Assembly (NCBI RefSeq): GCF_002954685.1
Contig: NZ_MSCN01000001.1
Coordinates: 1,055,778-1,119,777 of the forward strand
Length of the DNA: 64,000 nucleotides
DNA from: Polaribacter porphyrae
GTDB taxonomy: Bacteria; Bacteroidota; Bacteroidia; Flavobacteriales; Flavobacteriaceae
Direction: 5' to 3'
Under the pieces are notes generated by a model. The model was not told where the DNA came from, ran no database searches, and worked only from the letters and a program-made list of their open reading frames with translations. Made by a program: the position numbers and the translations under genes. Below are positions 1 through 9,064 of the stretch, one piece after another (positions within the stretch are counted from its first letter, which is position 1; each line of letters begins with the position of its first letter).

Positions 1-76
1 TTTCATTTTAGAACTATATTACATCTTCATTTTTAATTTCTTTGATTATAAATCATTGAATTTAAAAATCTATTTT

Positions 77-3067
77 ATGAAAAAAATTATACTATTTTTT
101 ACTTTATTTTCTTTAAACTATATACAAGCTCAAGCATTGCTAGTTAAAGATATTCAAGCTGGCTCAACTTCTAGTATGCCAACTTATACTGAAAATAGGG
201 TGGATATAAATGGTAATCTTTTATTTACAGTTTATAATAGTACTACAGATGATTATCATTTATGGAATACTGATGGAACAGAATCTGGCACAAAATTAAT
301 GAAACCTTTTGTAGATTATCAAGGTTTTCCTGCTCACGCTTTTACTTATTCATCAACTTTTGATAGAGTCTTTTTTGGTGCAATAGAAAGTTGTACGGGT
401 TTTAGGCAAAGAATGTTCTCTACAGATGGTACAATTACCAATACAAATTTACTTTCAGGTAATTTTTCTTTCGTTAAAGAAATTACAAATTTTAATAATA
501 ACATCTATTATTATGCTTCAACTTTAAGTGGTTTAGAGTTGGCATATTTTGATGGTACAAGCCAAAATATTATAGATGTAAATCCTGGTACAACTTCTAG
601 TTTTCCTAGAAACCTAAAAGCTATTGGCAATAAACTATATTTTGCTGCAGAAGCAAATACTAATGAAGGTATAGAACTTTGTATGAGTGATGGAACAGCT
701 ACAGGAACAATAAGGCTCAAAAACATCAATATTAATGGAGATACGAACAACTTTATATCAAAACATAGTTTACCACAAGATTTTATTGGCTATAATAACA
801 AAGTATATTTTACTGCAGATAATGCAATTAATGGTCGAGAACTTTGGGTTACAGATGGCACAGAAACGAATACAAAAATGATAACAGATATGCATCCAGG
901 AGCTAATGACAGTTTTTACGTTGCTCCAAATTTTACTGTTTATAAAAACGAATTGTATTTTACAGGTTTTACCCCAGCAACTGGTGTAGAACTTTATAAA
1001 ATGAATGCAAACGAAACCATTACAAATGTACTTGACATAAATCCTGGAGGTGCAAACCATAGTTATCCAAAAGATTTATTCGTTTTTGATGGCAAACTTT
1101 TTTTCTCTGCTGATGATGGTACAAATGGTTATGAATTATGGTATACTCAAAATACAGGAGCAACATCTAAAAGTACAAATGCAATTACAACAGCTCTTTT
1201 TAAAAATATAAATACAATTGCAACTGAAAGTAGTAACCCAACAAATTTTATTGCGTTTGATGGTAAAATGTATTTTACTGCAGATAATGGAACAAATGGA
1301 ATAGAATTGTGGGAATCTGATGGTTCTGTTGGAGGAACAAAGTTAAAACAAGACATAAATCCTACAGGAGATAGCAACCCAAGAGATTTTATAGTTTCTA
1401 ATAATCTGTTATATTTTTCTGCTGATGATGGCACAAATGGAGATGAGCTTTGGAAGTTTTCTAACAATTTTATTATCGGGAGTTTATCTCCAAATGATGA
1501 TGCCATTGATATGGCTTTATCTGGAGAAAATTTAAAAATTACGCTAAACAAAGAAATAGTCAAAGGAACAGGAAATATTATAATTTATAAAAGTAGTGAT
1601 GATTCTGTTTTTGAAACTATAAATGTAAACAGTAGCAATGTAACTATTAATAGCAATACAGCAGTTATTAACCCAACTTTAAACTTTTCTGCAGCTGAAG
1701 ATTATTATGTTTTTATTGATAATGGTGCTTTAAAAGATGGAAGAAACAACTCTTTTACAGGAATTGCTGATAAAACAATATGGAATTTTAAAACTGCTGG
1801 TGTTCAAAATCAAACCATAACTTTTAATACACTACCAAATAAAATTTTTGGAGATGCAGATTTTCAATTAACAGCCACTACAAGTTCTAATCTATCTGTT
1901 TCTTACACAAGTTCTAATACAAACGTTGTTACTATAAGTGGGAATACTGTAACCATTATTGGTGCTGGTTCTACAATTATAACTGCAAGTCAATCTGGGG
2001 ATGCTAATTTTAGTGCTGCACCTAATGTTACTCAAACATTAACCATAAACAAAGCCAACCAAACTATTAGTTTTGGACAGTTACCTGATAGAACCTTTGG
2101 CGACGCTGATTTTCAATTGACTGCAACTTCAAACTCAAATTTACCTGTAACATATTTAAGTTCTAATACCAATGTAGCAACTTTAAATGGCAATATTGTT
2201 ACAATAGTAGGTGCAGGTTCTACTAATATTACAGCTTCACAAAGTGGAAATACAAATTATAGTACTGCACAAGATGTTACAGAAACATTAACTGTAAAAA
2301 AAGGAATAAGAAATGTAACTATAAATCCAATACCTACAAAAACCTTTGGTGACCCTAACTTTTTTATAAACTCTTCTGTAGATGGTATTCCACAAAATGA
2401 TAATACTGTGTATCATTATTATGCAGGCAATAGTAATATATCAATAGATATAAATACAGGAGAAGTTAGCATCAATGGTACTGGAACATTTGGATTCACA
2501 GTAGATTATATTGAGACAGCAAATTACTTGGCAAACCAAGCAAATGGAAGTTTTATTGTTCAGAAAGCAGACCAAAGCATTACTTTTAATATTTTACCAG
2601 ATAAAGCAGTTGGGGATGCAGATTTTAGTTTAACAGCAACTTCAAGTGCTAATTTACCAATTACCTATTCAAGTTCTGATACAAATGTAGCAACTGTAAA
2701 TGGAAATATCGTTAGCATAGTTGCTATGGGTAATACTACAATTACTGCTAGTCAAAATGGTAATACAAATTACAATGCTGCAGTAGATGTTACACAAAAC
2801 CTAACAGTAACAGCAACAGCTTCTACAAAAGATTTTGAAAGTATTGGTGTTAAATTATATCCTAACCCAACATCAGGTCTTTTCAGTTTAATCCATACTA
2901 CAGATATTAATAGCATAATAATATACAATACTCTTGGTCAAAAAATAAAGGAATTTATCAACCCTAAAGAGTCAGTATTCATTATAAGAGAACTCAAAAA
3001 GGGGATATACATGATTAAAATAAAAAATGAAAAAGGAACAGCAACTTCAAAAATTATTAAAATTTAA
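77..3067 (+). CDS. Secreted ELWxxDGT-repeat protein with T9SS type A sorting domain
   Basis: Very likely exported to the cell surface or medium by the type IX secretion system. An N-terminal signal peptide (MKKIILFFTLFSLNYIQAQA) is followed by about eight ELWxxDGT-like repeats spaced roughly 50 residues apart (for example ELWVTDGT near residue 254 and ELWESDGS near 409). Next come a bacterial Ig-like segment (about 468-572), four repeats of about 80 residues containing FGDADFQLTAT-like motifs (about 577-913), and a C-terminal sorting domain (about 918-996) with YPNPTSG. The reading frame can be extended to a TTG at 56, but the ATG at 77 begins the signal peptide directly and is preferred. Function is unknown; proteins of this architecture are usually adhesin-like or surface structural proteins (inference). 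Confidence 0.85.
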   Translation: MKKIILFFTLFSLNYIQAQALLVKDIQAGSTSSMPTYTENRVDINGNLLFTVYNSTTDDYHLWNTDGTESGTKLMKPFVDYQGFPAHAFTYSSTFDRVFFGAIESCTGFRQRMFSTDGTITNTNLLSGNFSFVKEITNFNNNIYYYASTLSGLELAYFDGTSQNIIDVNPGTTSSFPRNLKAIGNKLYFAAEANTNEGIELCMSDGTATGTIRLKNININGDTNNFISKHSLPQDFIGYNNKVYFTADNAINGRELWVTDGTETNTKMITDMHPGANDSFYVAPNFTVYKNELYFTGFTPATGVELYKMNANETITNVLDINPGGANHSYPKDLFVFDGKLFFSADDGTNGYELWYTQNTGATSKSTNAITTALFKNINTIATESSNPTNFIAFDGKMYFTADNGTNGIELWESDGSVGGTKLKQDINPTGDSNPRDFIVSNNLLYFSADDGTNGDELWKFSNNFIIGSLSPNDDAIDMALSGENLKITLNKEIVKGTGNIIIYKSSDDSVFETINVNSSNVTINSNTAVINPTLNFSAAEDYYVFIDNGALKDGRNNSFTGIADKTIWNFKTAGVQNQTITFNTLPNKIFGDADFQLTATTSSNLSVSYTSSNTNVVTISGNTVTIIGAGSTIITASQSGDANFSAAPNVTQTLTINKANQTISFGQLPDRTFGDADFQLTATSNSNLPVTYLSSNTNVATLNGNIVTIVGAGSTNITASQSGNTNYSTAQDVTETLTVKKGIRNVTINPIPTKTFGDPNFFINSSVDGIPQNDNTVYHYYAGNSNISIDINTGEVSINGTGTFGFTVDYIETANYLANQANGSFIVQKADQSITFNILPDKAVGDADFSLTATSSANLPITYSSSDTNVATVNGNIVSIVAMGNTTITASQNGNTNYNAAVDVTQNLTVTATASTKDFESIGVKLYPNPTSGLFSLIHTTDINSIIIYNTLGQKIKEFINPKESVFIIRELKKGIYMIKIKNEKGTATSKIIKI
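1807..2817 (+). repeat. Four in-frame ~80-codon MBG/Ig-like repeats
   Basis: Within the T9SS protein gene, four units of about 240-260 bases begin near 1807, 2059, 2311 and 2572. Units 1, 2 and 4 share FGDADFQLTAT/VGDADFSLTAT, a YxSSxTNV motif and an ITASQxGNxN motif. Unit 3 keeps only the TFGDPNF start and is diverged. The DNA copies are clearly related but not identical, consistent with old tandem duplication of a beta-sandwich domain. Confidence 0.75.
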
Positions 3068-3104
3068 TTAACTCCCTACTTTATAATTAATAAATAGTTA
3101 GCAC

Positions 3105-3180
3105 AAAAATTGATTTGAGTTAATGTTATTCTAGAATTGGGGGATTCACCTATTTTAATATTAGCTCAATCAATTTTTAT
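3105..3180 (+). terminator. Long inverted repeat after the T9SS gene, possible terminator
   Basis: The arms at 3105-3123 (AAAAATTGATTTGAGTTAA) and 3161-3178 (TTAGCTCAATCAATTTTT) pair almost completely with a single bulge and a mismatch, around a loop of about 37 bases. The right arm ends in a short T-run. It lies about 40 bases past the stop of the T9SS gene, so it may end that transcript. The long loop is unusual for an intrinsic terminator. Confidence 0.4.
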
Positions 3181-3250
3181 CTTTAATAAAAAGCACTTAA
3201 AAACTTGTTGATTTATTTCATCAATCAAAAAGTTTAAAAAACTAATTTAC

Positions 3251-3258
3251 TATATTTA
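3251..3258 (+). promoter_or_regulatory. Putative -7 box for ftsK
   Basis: TATATTTA (followed by C) resembles the Bacteroidota -7 consensus TAnnTTTG and lies 25 bases before the ftsK ATG, giving a predicted leader of about 15-20 bases. The -33 side is only generally T-rich. Visual match only. Confidence 0.35.
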
Positions 3259-3283
3259 CAGCCTATTGATTTTATAAATATTA

Positions 3284-5740
3284 ATGGCTAAAAAGAAAAC
3301 TAGTACAAATAAATCAACCATAGTAAAAGAAAGAAAGAAACCAGTTTTCTCTTTCTTAAAAACAAGGCAATCTAAAACTCTGATAGCAACATTTTTAATG
3401 TTGTTTTCTGTTTTTTTGTGTATTGCTTTTATTTCTTTTTTCTTTAATTGGCAAAATGACCAAAGTACTCTAAATTATCTAACAGATAGAACTGTAAAAT
3501 CTGAAAACCTTCTGGGTAAAATTGGTGCTAGTTTAAGTCATTTTTTTATTTATAAAGGTTTTGGAATTGCTGCTTTTTTAATATGTTATCAGTTATTTGT
3601 AACTGGTGTTAATATATTGTTTAAAAAAACATTTTCTAAAATTATCATTTCTTGGAACTGGACATTAATTGCAATGCTTTGGTTTTCTGTAGCTTTTGGA
3701 TTTATAGAGAAAAAACTCGCACTATTTTCTGGGATTATTGGATATGAACTAAATTTATTTTTGCAAGATTTTACAGGCAAAACTGGTTTAATCATCATAT
3801 TGATATTTTTAGCAATTATCTATTTTATTTTTAGATTCAAAGCTACTTTTAACGCTTTAATTGATAAATTAAAAGAACAAAAAATACAAAGAGAAAAAAG
3901 AAAAAAACTTAAAGACGAAAATTCAAAAGAAATTATCACTGAAAATACAGATAAAAAAGACAAAAAAGTTGATGATACTAAAAAAGAAAAATCAGAATTT
4001 GAATTATCTGTAGAAAACTTACAACCTACAATTACAAAACATTCTGATGTTGCTACTAATAAAGAGGAAATTTCTCTACAAATTGAAAAAGAATATCAAC
4101 CAACATTAAAAGTTGAACAAACTAAAGAGGAAACTGTTAGCGAAATTAAAGATGTAGGTATAGATGTTGCAATTGCCAAAGAAGAAGAATCCTCAACAGA
4201 AAATTTATCTGATAAAATATTAAAAGATTTTGGTGAGTTTGATCCTACTTTAGAACTTTCAAATTATCGTTTTCCGACGTTTAATTTATTAAAACAATAC
4301 AATGAAAGTATTTCTATAGATCCTGATGAATTAGAGGCTAACAAAAATAAGATTGTTGAAACTTTAAAGAATTATAAAATTGGTATTTCTGAAATAAAAG
4401 CTACAGTTGGTCCAACAATTACTTTGTATGAAATTGTTCCAGAAGCAGGTATTAGAATATCCAAAATTAAAAATTTAGAGGATGATATTGCACTCTCACT
4501 AGCTGCTTTAGGAATTAGAATTATTGCACCAATTCCAGGAAAAGGAACTATTGGTATTGAAGTGCCTAATAAAAAATCGACTATAGTTTCCATGCATTCT
4601 GCAATTTCTTCCAAGAGATTTCAAGAATCGCAAATGGAACTGCCTATCGCTATTGGTAAAACCATTTCTAATGAAACTTTTGTAGTCGACTTGGCAAAAA
4701 TGCCACACTTATTAATGGCAGGTGCTACTGGGCAAGGTAAATCTGTTGGTTTAAATGCTGTTTTAACATCACTTTTATATAAAAAACATCCTGCTGAAGT
4801 AAAATTTATTTTGGTTGATCCAAAAAAGGTAGAGTTAACATTATTCAATAAAATTGAGCGTCATTATCTAGCGAAATTGCCAGATACTGAAGAGGCAATT
4901 ATTACTGATACAAGTAAAGTTGTTACTACGTTAAATTCACTTTGTATTGAAATGGATAATCGATACGATTTGCTAAAAGCAGCCATGGTTCGTAATATAA
5001 AAGAATACAATCAGAAGTTTAAAAAGCGTAAGTTAAACCCAAATGATGGGCATCAATTTTTACCATATATTGTTTTAGTTATTGATGAGTTTGCAGATTT
5101 AATTATGACAGCTGGTAAAGAAGTAGAAACTCCTATTGCACGTTTGGCACAGTTAGCCAGAGCCATTGGGATTCATTTAATAGTAGCTACACAAAGACCT
5201 TCTGTAAATGTAATTACAGGTATTATCAAGGCAAATTTTCCATCAAGAATTGCCTTTCGTGTAACTTCTAAAATAGATTCTAGAACTATTTTAGATGCAC
5301 CAGGTGCAGATCAATTAATTGGACGTGGAGACATGCTTTATTCTGGAGGAAATGACATTACTAGAATACAATGTGCCTTTGTTGATACACCTGAAGTTGA
5401 GAAGATTACAGATTTTATTGGTTCACAAAAAGCGTATTCTGAAGCCTATCAACTACCAGAATATGTAGATGATGAAAGTGGCACAAGTATTGATGTAGAT
5501 ATCGAAGATAGAGATAAATTATTTAAAGATGCAGCAGAAGTTATTGTTACAGCACAACAAGGCTCTGCATCTTTATTGCAAAGAAAATTAAAACTAGGCT
5601 ATAATAGAGCTGGTAGGTTAATAGATCAATTAGAAGCTGCTGGCATAGTTGGTGGTTTTGAAGGTAGTAAAGCAAGACAAGTTTTAGTACCAGATTTATT
5701 AGCACTAGAACAATTATTAGAAAACGAAAAGAATCAATAG
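3284..5740 (+). CDS. ftsK: DNA translocase FtsK/SpoIIIE family
   Basis: A septum-located, ATP-driven double-strand DNA pump that clears and resolves chromosome termini at division. At 818 aa it has the family layout: four predicted N-terminal membrane segments (about residues 30-190), a Lys/Glu-rich linker (about 195-330), the alpha and beta motor domains with Walker A GATGQGKS near 479 and Walker B VIDEFAD near 600, and a C-terminal winged-helix gamma domain (about 745-818; GYNRAGRLIDQLEAAGIV) that reads polar DNA motifs. The start is ATG at 3284, just before MAKKKTS. The stop is followed after two bases by the lolA-like gene, so the two are probably co-transcribed. Confidence 0.97.
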   Translation: MAKKKTSTNKSTIVKERKKPVFSFLKTRQSKTLIATFLMLFSVFLCIAFISFFFNWQNDQSTLNYLTDRTVKSENLLGKIGASLSHFFIYKGFGIAAFLICYQLFVTGVNILFKKTFSKIIISWNWTLIAMLWFSVAFGFIEKKLALFSGIIGYELNLFLQDFTGKTGLIIILIFLAIIYFIFRFKATFNALIDKLKEQKIQREKRKKLKDENSKEIITENTDKKDKKVDDTKKEKSEFELSVENLQPTITKHSDVATNKEEISLQIEKEYQPTLKVEQTKEETVSEIKDVGIDVAIAKEEESSTENLSDKILKDFGEFDPTLELSNYRFPTFNLLKQYNESISIDPDELEANKNKIVETLKNYKIGISEIKATVGPTITLYEIVPEAGIRISKIKNLEDDIALSLAALGIRIIAPIPGKGTIGIEVPNKKSTIVSMHSAISSKRFQESQMELPIAIGKTISNETFVVDLAKMPHLLMAGATGQGKSVGLNAVLTSLLYKKHPAEVKFILVDPKKVELTLFNKIERHYLAKLPDTEEAIITDTSKVVTTLNSLCIEMDNRYDLLKAAMVRNIKEYNQKFKKRKLNPNDGHQFLPYIVLVIDEFADLIMTAGKEVETPIARLAQLARAIGIHLIVATQRPSVNVITGIIKANFPSRIAFRVTSKIDSRTILDAPGADQLIGRGDMLYSGGNDITRIQCAFVDTPEVEKITDFIGSQKAYSEAYQLPEYVDDESGTSIDVDIEDRDKLFKDAAEVIVTAQQGSASLLQRKLKLGYNRAGRLIDQLEAAGIVGGFEGSKARQVLVPDLLALEQLLENEKNQ

Positions 5741-5742
5741 AA

Positions 5743-6399
5743 ATGAAAAAAATTACAATTTTATTTTTAGGTATATTTATGAGTATTGCAACTTTTTCAC
5801 AAAATTCTGAAAAAGCAAAATCTTTATTAGATGAAGTTTCTACAAAAATGGAAGCTTATAAAAACATGTATATTGGTTTTAGCCAAACATTAAGCAATGA
5901 AGAAGCTGGTATTAAAGAAGGTGATGAACCTCCAATAAGAGGCGAAATTAATTTACAAGGCGAAAAATACAACCTCAACTATTTAGGAAACAATTTTATT
6001 TATGATGGTAGTAAACTGTATGTTATTAATAAAGATGAAAAGGAAGTTTCTATAACTGATGGTAATTTAGATGGAGATGATGGCTTTATTTATCCATCAA
6101 AATTAATAACATTTTATAAAGAAGGTTACACTTTTGAGATGGGTAAATTAAAGAATATGAATGGTAGAAAAATCCAGTTTGTTACGTTAAACCCTATTGA
6201 TAGTGATTCTAATATTATAAAGGTTGAATTAGGCATTGATGCAAAAACAAAGCACATTTATAAGTTAATTCAAACTGGTGCTAATGGTGCAAAAACTAGC
6301 TTTACTATCAATAAATTTAAAAGCAATCAAAATTTATCTGATAGTTTTTTTACCTTTGATAAACAAAAATACGAAGACCTAGATTATATAATAGATTGA
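5743..6399 (+). CDS. lolA: LolA-like periplasmic lipoprotein carrier
   Basis: Probably shuttles lipoproteins across the periplasm from the LolCDE complex to the outer membrane. The 218-aa product starts with a cleavable signal peptide (MKKITILFLGIFMSIATFSQ). It continues with a LolA-type beta-sheet fold pattern: KMEAYKNMYIGFSQTL, then RGEINLQGEKYNLNY and NNFIYDGSKLYVINKDEKEV. Its start is two bases after the ftsK stop, an arrangement common in Flavobacteriia. A strong terminator follows at 6425. Family membership is convincing; assigning the full LolA function is by homology. Confidence 0.85.
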   Translation: MKKITILFLGIFMSIATFSQNSEKAKSLLDEVSTKMEAYKNMYIGFSQTLSNEEAGIKEGDEPPIRGEINLQGEKYNLNYLGNNFIYDGSKLYVINKDEKEVSITDGNLDGDDGFIYPSKLITFYKEGYTFEMGKLKNMNGRKIQFVTLNPIDSDSNIIKVELGIDAKTKHIYKLIQTGANGAKTSFTINKFKSNQNLSDSFFTFDKQKYEDLDYIID

Positions 6400-6424
6400 T
6401 TGTTTTCAATTAACACAAAATTAG

Positions 6425-6460
6425 TAGCATCTTATTGATTAAGATGCTATTTTTGTTTTT
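6425..6460 (+). terminator. Intrinsic terminator after ftsK-lolA
   Basis: A perfect 10-bp stem (TAGCATCTTA / TAAGATGCTA) with a 5-base loop is followed directly by TTTTTGTTTTT. It lies 25 bases after the lolA stop, and its T-run ends one base before the ATG of the next gene. Confidence 0.85.
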
Positions 6461-6461
6461 T

Positions 6462-7901
6462 ATGAAGATTTTAGATAGATACATCTTAAAAAGCTTTTTA
6501 GTACCATTTTTTGCTACTTTTCTAATCGTTCTTTTCGTTTTAGTAATGCAAGCTTTGTGGCAAACTTTTGAGAATATTGCTGGTAAAGGCATCAGTTTTA
6601 TGTTTATTCTCAAGTTTTTGTATTACACCACTTTAATGATAATTCCGCAAGCATTACCTATTGGTGTTCTACTATCTTCTATAATGGCTCTAGGTAATTT
6701 AGGTGAAAATTATGAATTTGCTGCTGCAAAATCTGCTGGTATTTCTTTACAACGTTTGGTAAGACCCATTGCTATTTTAGCAATTGGTTTAAGTATTGTT
6801 AATTTTCTATTCTTAAACAATGTATATCCTTATGCCATTTTTAAGCAAATAAATTTAAAGAATAATATTAGAAAAAAACAGCCTGCATTGGCTTTAGTTC
6901 CAGGAAGTTTTAACGCAGATATTCCTGGATATCAAATTAAGTTTGATGAAAAATATGGAGAAGAAGAAAATTTGTTGAAAAATGTTCTAATCTATGATTT
7001 AACTGGTAATAGAGGTAATCAAAAAGTAATCACAGCAGAAAGAGGCAAAATTTCAAATACAGAAGGTAGCAAGTATATTACTTTTTTCCTTTATGATGGT
7101 AATTATTATGAAGAACATGTAAAAACAGCAAAAACAACTGCAAAAAGAAAAAAAATGGCAGCCTCTAGTGCTGTTTTTAAAGAATATGAAATTAATATTG
7201 ATTTAGGAAATATTGGTATTGATTCTACTACTTCAAAAACGCATCCAGGCATGTTTACCTTAAAAGAAATTAAAGATACTATCCCAAAACTAAAAAATGC
7301 TTATGATGAAGCTCTAGAATTAAGAGCAAAAAATATTTTTTTAACATCTGGAGGAAAAAAATTATATAAATATCCTGATTCTTTAAAAGCAAAAAATATT
7401 GACCAAAATATTATTGAGAATTTCAATTTAAGAGATAAAATTTCAATTATAAATTCCGCCATTACAAAAAATAGTAGAATGATAGGTTCTATTACTAGCA
7501 ATATAAAATCTGCAAAATGGAGAAAAAAAATTGTGAATTTTTATGATACAGAGTATTACAATAGAATGGCTTTCTCATTATCTTGTGTTATTCTTTTTTT
7601 TATTGGTGCTCCTTTAGGTTCAATTATTAGAAAAGGAGGTTTTGGATTACCAATGATACTGGCTATTGCAGTTTATGTTCTCTATTTCTTTGCAAATACT
7701 TTTGGTAAAAATTTAGCTGAAGAAAGCTCAATCACTTCATTATTGGGTTCATGGATTTCTGCAATAATTATGATACCAATTGCAATTTTATTAACAACAA
7801 GAGCTACAAAAGACAAAGGTATTTTTAATCTTGACTCTTTTTTACAACCTATTACTAATTTCTTTAGAAAAATATTTTCGAAATCAAGCAAAAAGGCATG
7901 A
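6462..7901 (+). CDS. lptG: LptF/LptG family lipopolysaccharide export permease
   Basis: An inner-membrane permease subunit of the LptB2FG ABC transporter that extracts lipopolysaccharide toward the outer membrane. It begins MKILDRYILKSFLVPFF, the usual family start. Three N-terminal hydrophobic helices follow, then a periplasmic beta-jellyroll region (about 130-340) and three C-terminal helices (about 370-455, including FIGAPLGSIIRKGGFGLP). The frame extends upstream to a TTG at 6435, but that lies inside a terminator hairpin, so ATG 6462 is chosen. The gene overlaps ribB by 4 bases (ATGA), implying coupled translation. F versus G cannot be separated with certainty from sequence alone. Confidence 0.9.
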   Translation: MKILDRYILKSFLVPFFATFLIVLFVLVMQALWQTFENIAGKGISFMFILKFLYYTTLMIIPQALPIGVLLSSIMALGNLGENYEFAAAKSAGISLQRLVRPIAILAIGLSIVNFLFLNNVYPYAIFKQINLKNNIRKKQPALALVPGSFNADIPGYQIKFDEKYGEEENLLKNVLIYDLTGNRGNQKVITAERGKISNTEGSKYITFFLYDGNYYEEHVKTAKTTAKRKKMAASSAVFKEYEINIDLGNIGIDSTTSKTHPGMFTLKEIKDTIPKLKNAYDEALELRAKNIFLTSGGKKLYKYPDSLKAKNIDQNIIENFNLRDKISIINSAITKNSRMIGSITSNIKSAKWRKKIVNFYDTEYYNRMAFSLSCVILFFIGAPLGSIIRKGGFGLPMILAIAVYVLYFFANTFGKNLAEESSITSLLGSWISAIIMIPIAILLTTRATKDKGIFNLDSFLQPITNFFRKIFSKSSKKA

Positions 7902-9040
7902 CAACACAGACGTTACAAACAACCAAATTGAACACAATAGATGAAGCCATTAACGATATTAGAAATGGTAAAGTTATTATTGTTGTTGATGATGAAAATA
8001 GAGAAAATGAAGGCGATTTTTTAGCTGCTGCTGAAAAAGTTACACCAGAAATGATCAACTTTATGGCTACCCATGGTCGTGGATTAATTTGTGCGCCACT
8101 TACTGAAAGTAAGTGTAAAGAATTAGAACTAGGAATGATGGTAACCAACAACACAGACCCTATGGAAACTGCATTTACAGTTTCTGTAGATTTACGTGGT
8201 AAAGGAGTTACTACTGGTATTTCTGCATCAGATAGAGCATTAACAATTAAGGCTTTAATAGATACAGAAACCAAACCCTTTGATTTGGCTAGACCTGGTC
8301 ACATTTTCCCTCTAAAAGCCAAAGCTGGTGGTGTTTTAAGAAGAACTGGTCATACAGAAGCTGCCATAGATTTTGCACGCTTAGCAGGGCTTAAACCTGC
8401 AGGTGTAATTGTAGAAATAATGAATGAAGATGGAACCATGGCACGCTTACCACAGTTACTTGAAGTAGCAAAAAAGTTTGATATCAAAATCGTTTCTATT
8501 GAAGATTTAGTGGCATATAGAATGGAGCATGATTCTTTAATTGAGAAAAAAGAAGATTTTGATATTGAAACTAGATTTGGTAAATTTAGATTAAGAGCTT
8601 ATCAACAAACAACTAATAATCAAATACATATAGCTTTAACAAAAGGAACTTGGACTAATGAAGAAGGTATTTTAACAAGAATAAATTCTACTTTGGTTAA
8701 CAATGATATTCTTGGAACGTTAACCAATAATGCTGATAAGAAATTAGACCAGATGTTTCAAGTGATTAATGATGAAGGTAAAGGAGCTATATTGTTTATT
8801 AACCAACAAAATCAATCTAAAAATTTATTGAGTAGGTTGTCAATTTTAAAAGAAAACCAAGCAAAAGGAGAAAATAAAGCACCTACAATAGCAATGGATC
8901 AAAGAGATTTCGGAATTGGAGCACAAATCTTACACGATTTAAATATTAGCAAACTAAAGTTAATTACCAATACTCAACAAACAAAACGTGTTGGAATGAT
9001 TGGTTATGGATTAGAGATTGTAGATTATGTAAAGTTTTAA
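7898..9040 (+). CDS. ribB: 3,4-dihydroxy-2-butanone-4-phosphate synthase with degenerate GTP cyclohydrolase II half
   Basis: Makes the four-carbon riboflavin precursor from ribulose-5-phosphate. The N-terminal half (about 1-205) carries the DHBP synthase motifs DDENRENEGD, THGRGLICAPL, RPGHIFPLKA and RRTGHTEAA. The C-terminal half (about 208-380) has the GTP cyclohydrolase II fold and its DFGIGAQIL and GLEIV segments. It lacks the RVHSEC motif and contains no cysteine, so the zinc-binding site is missing. This resembles the RibBX type, so cyclohydrolase activity is unlikely here. It overlaps the lptG-like gene by 4 bases. No FMN riboswitch is possible in that junction. Confidence 0.92.
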   Translation: MTTQTLQTTKLNTIDEAINDIRNGKVIIVVDDENRENEGDFLAAAEKVTPEMINFMATHGRGLICAPLTESKCKELELGMMVTNNTDPMETAFTVSVDLRGKGVTTGISASDRALTIKALIDTETKPFDLARPGHIFPLKAKAGGVLRRTGHTEAAIDFARLAGLKPAGVIVEIMNEDGTMARLPQLLEVAKKFDIKIVSIEDLVAYRMEHDSLIEKKEDFDIETRFGKFRLRAYQQTTNNQIHIALTKGTWTNEEGILTRINSTLVNNDILGTLTNNADKKLDQMFQVINDEGKGAILFINQQNQSKNLLSRLSILKENQAKGENKAPTIAMDQRDFGIGAQILHDLNISKLKLITNTQQTKRVGMIGYGLEIVDYVKF

Positions 9041-9064
9041 ATTTGATAAATTGAATTCATAATA

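Noticed and set aside
1147..1563. A long minus-strand open frame (138 codons) within the T9SS gene.
   Set aside because: It is antisense to a well supported coding region, and its sequence mirrors the repeats of that gene; no independent motif or start context.
1807..2817. Regularly spaced similar units suggesting a CRISPR-like or satellite array.
   Set aside because: The units are about 250 bases, diverged and in one reading frame, so they are protein domain repeats.
7850..7900. FMN riboswitch before ribB.
   Set aside because: ribB overlaps the preceding permease gene by 4 bases, leaving no untranslated leader.
7864..8274. A minus-strand open frame of 136 codons across the start of ribB.
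   Set aside because: It overlaps conserved catalytic motifs of ribB and has no recognisable product.
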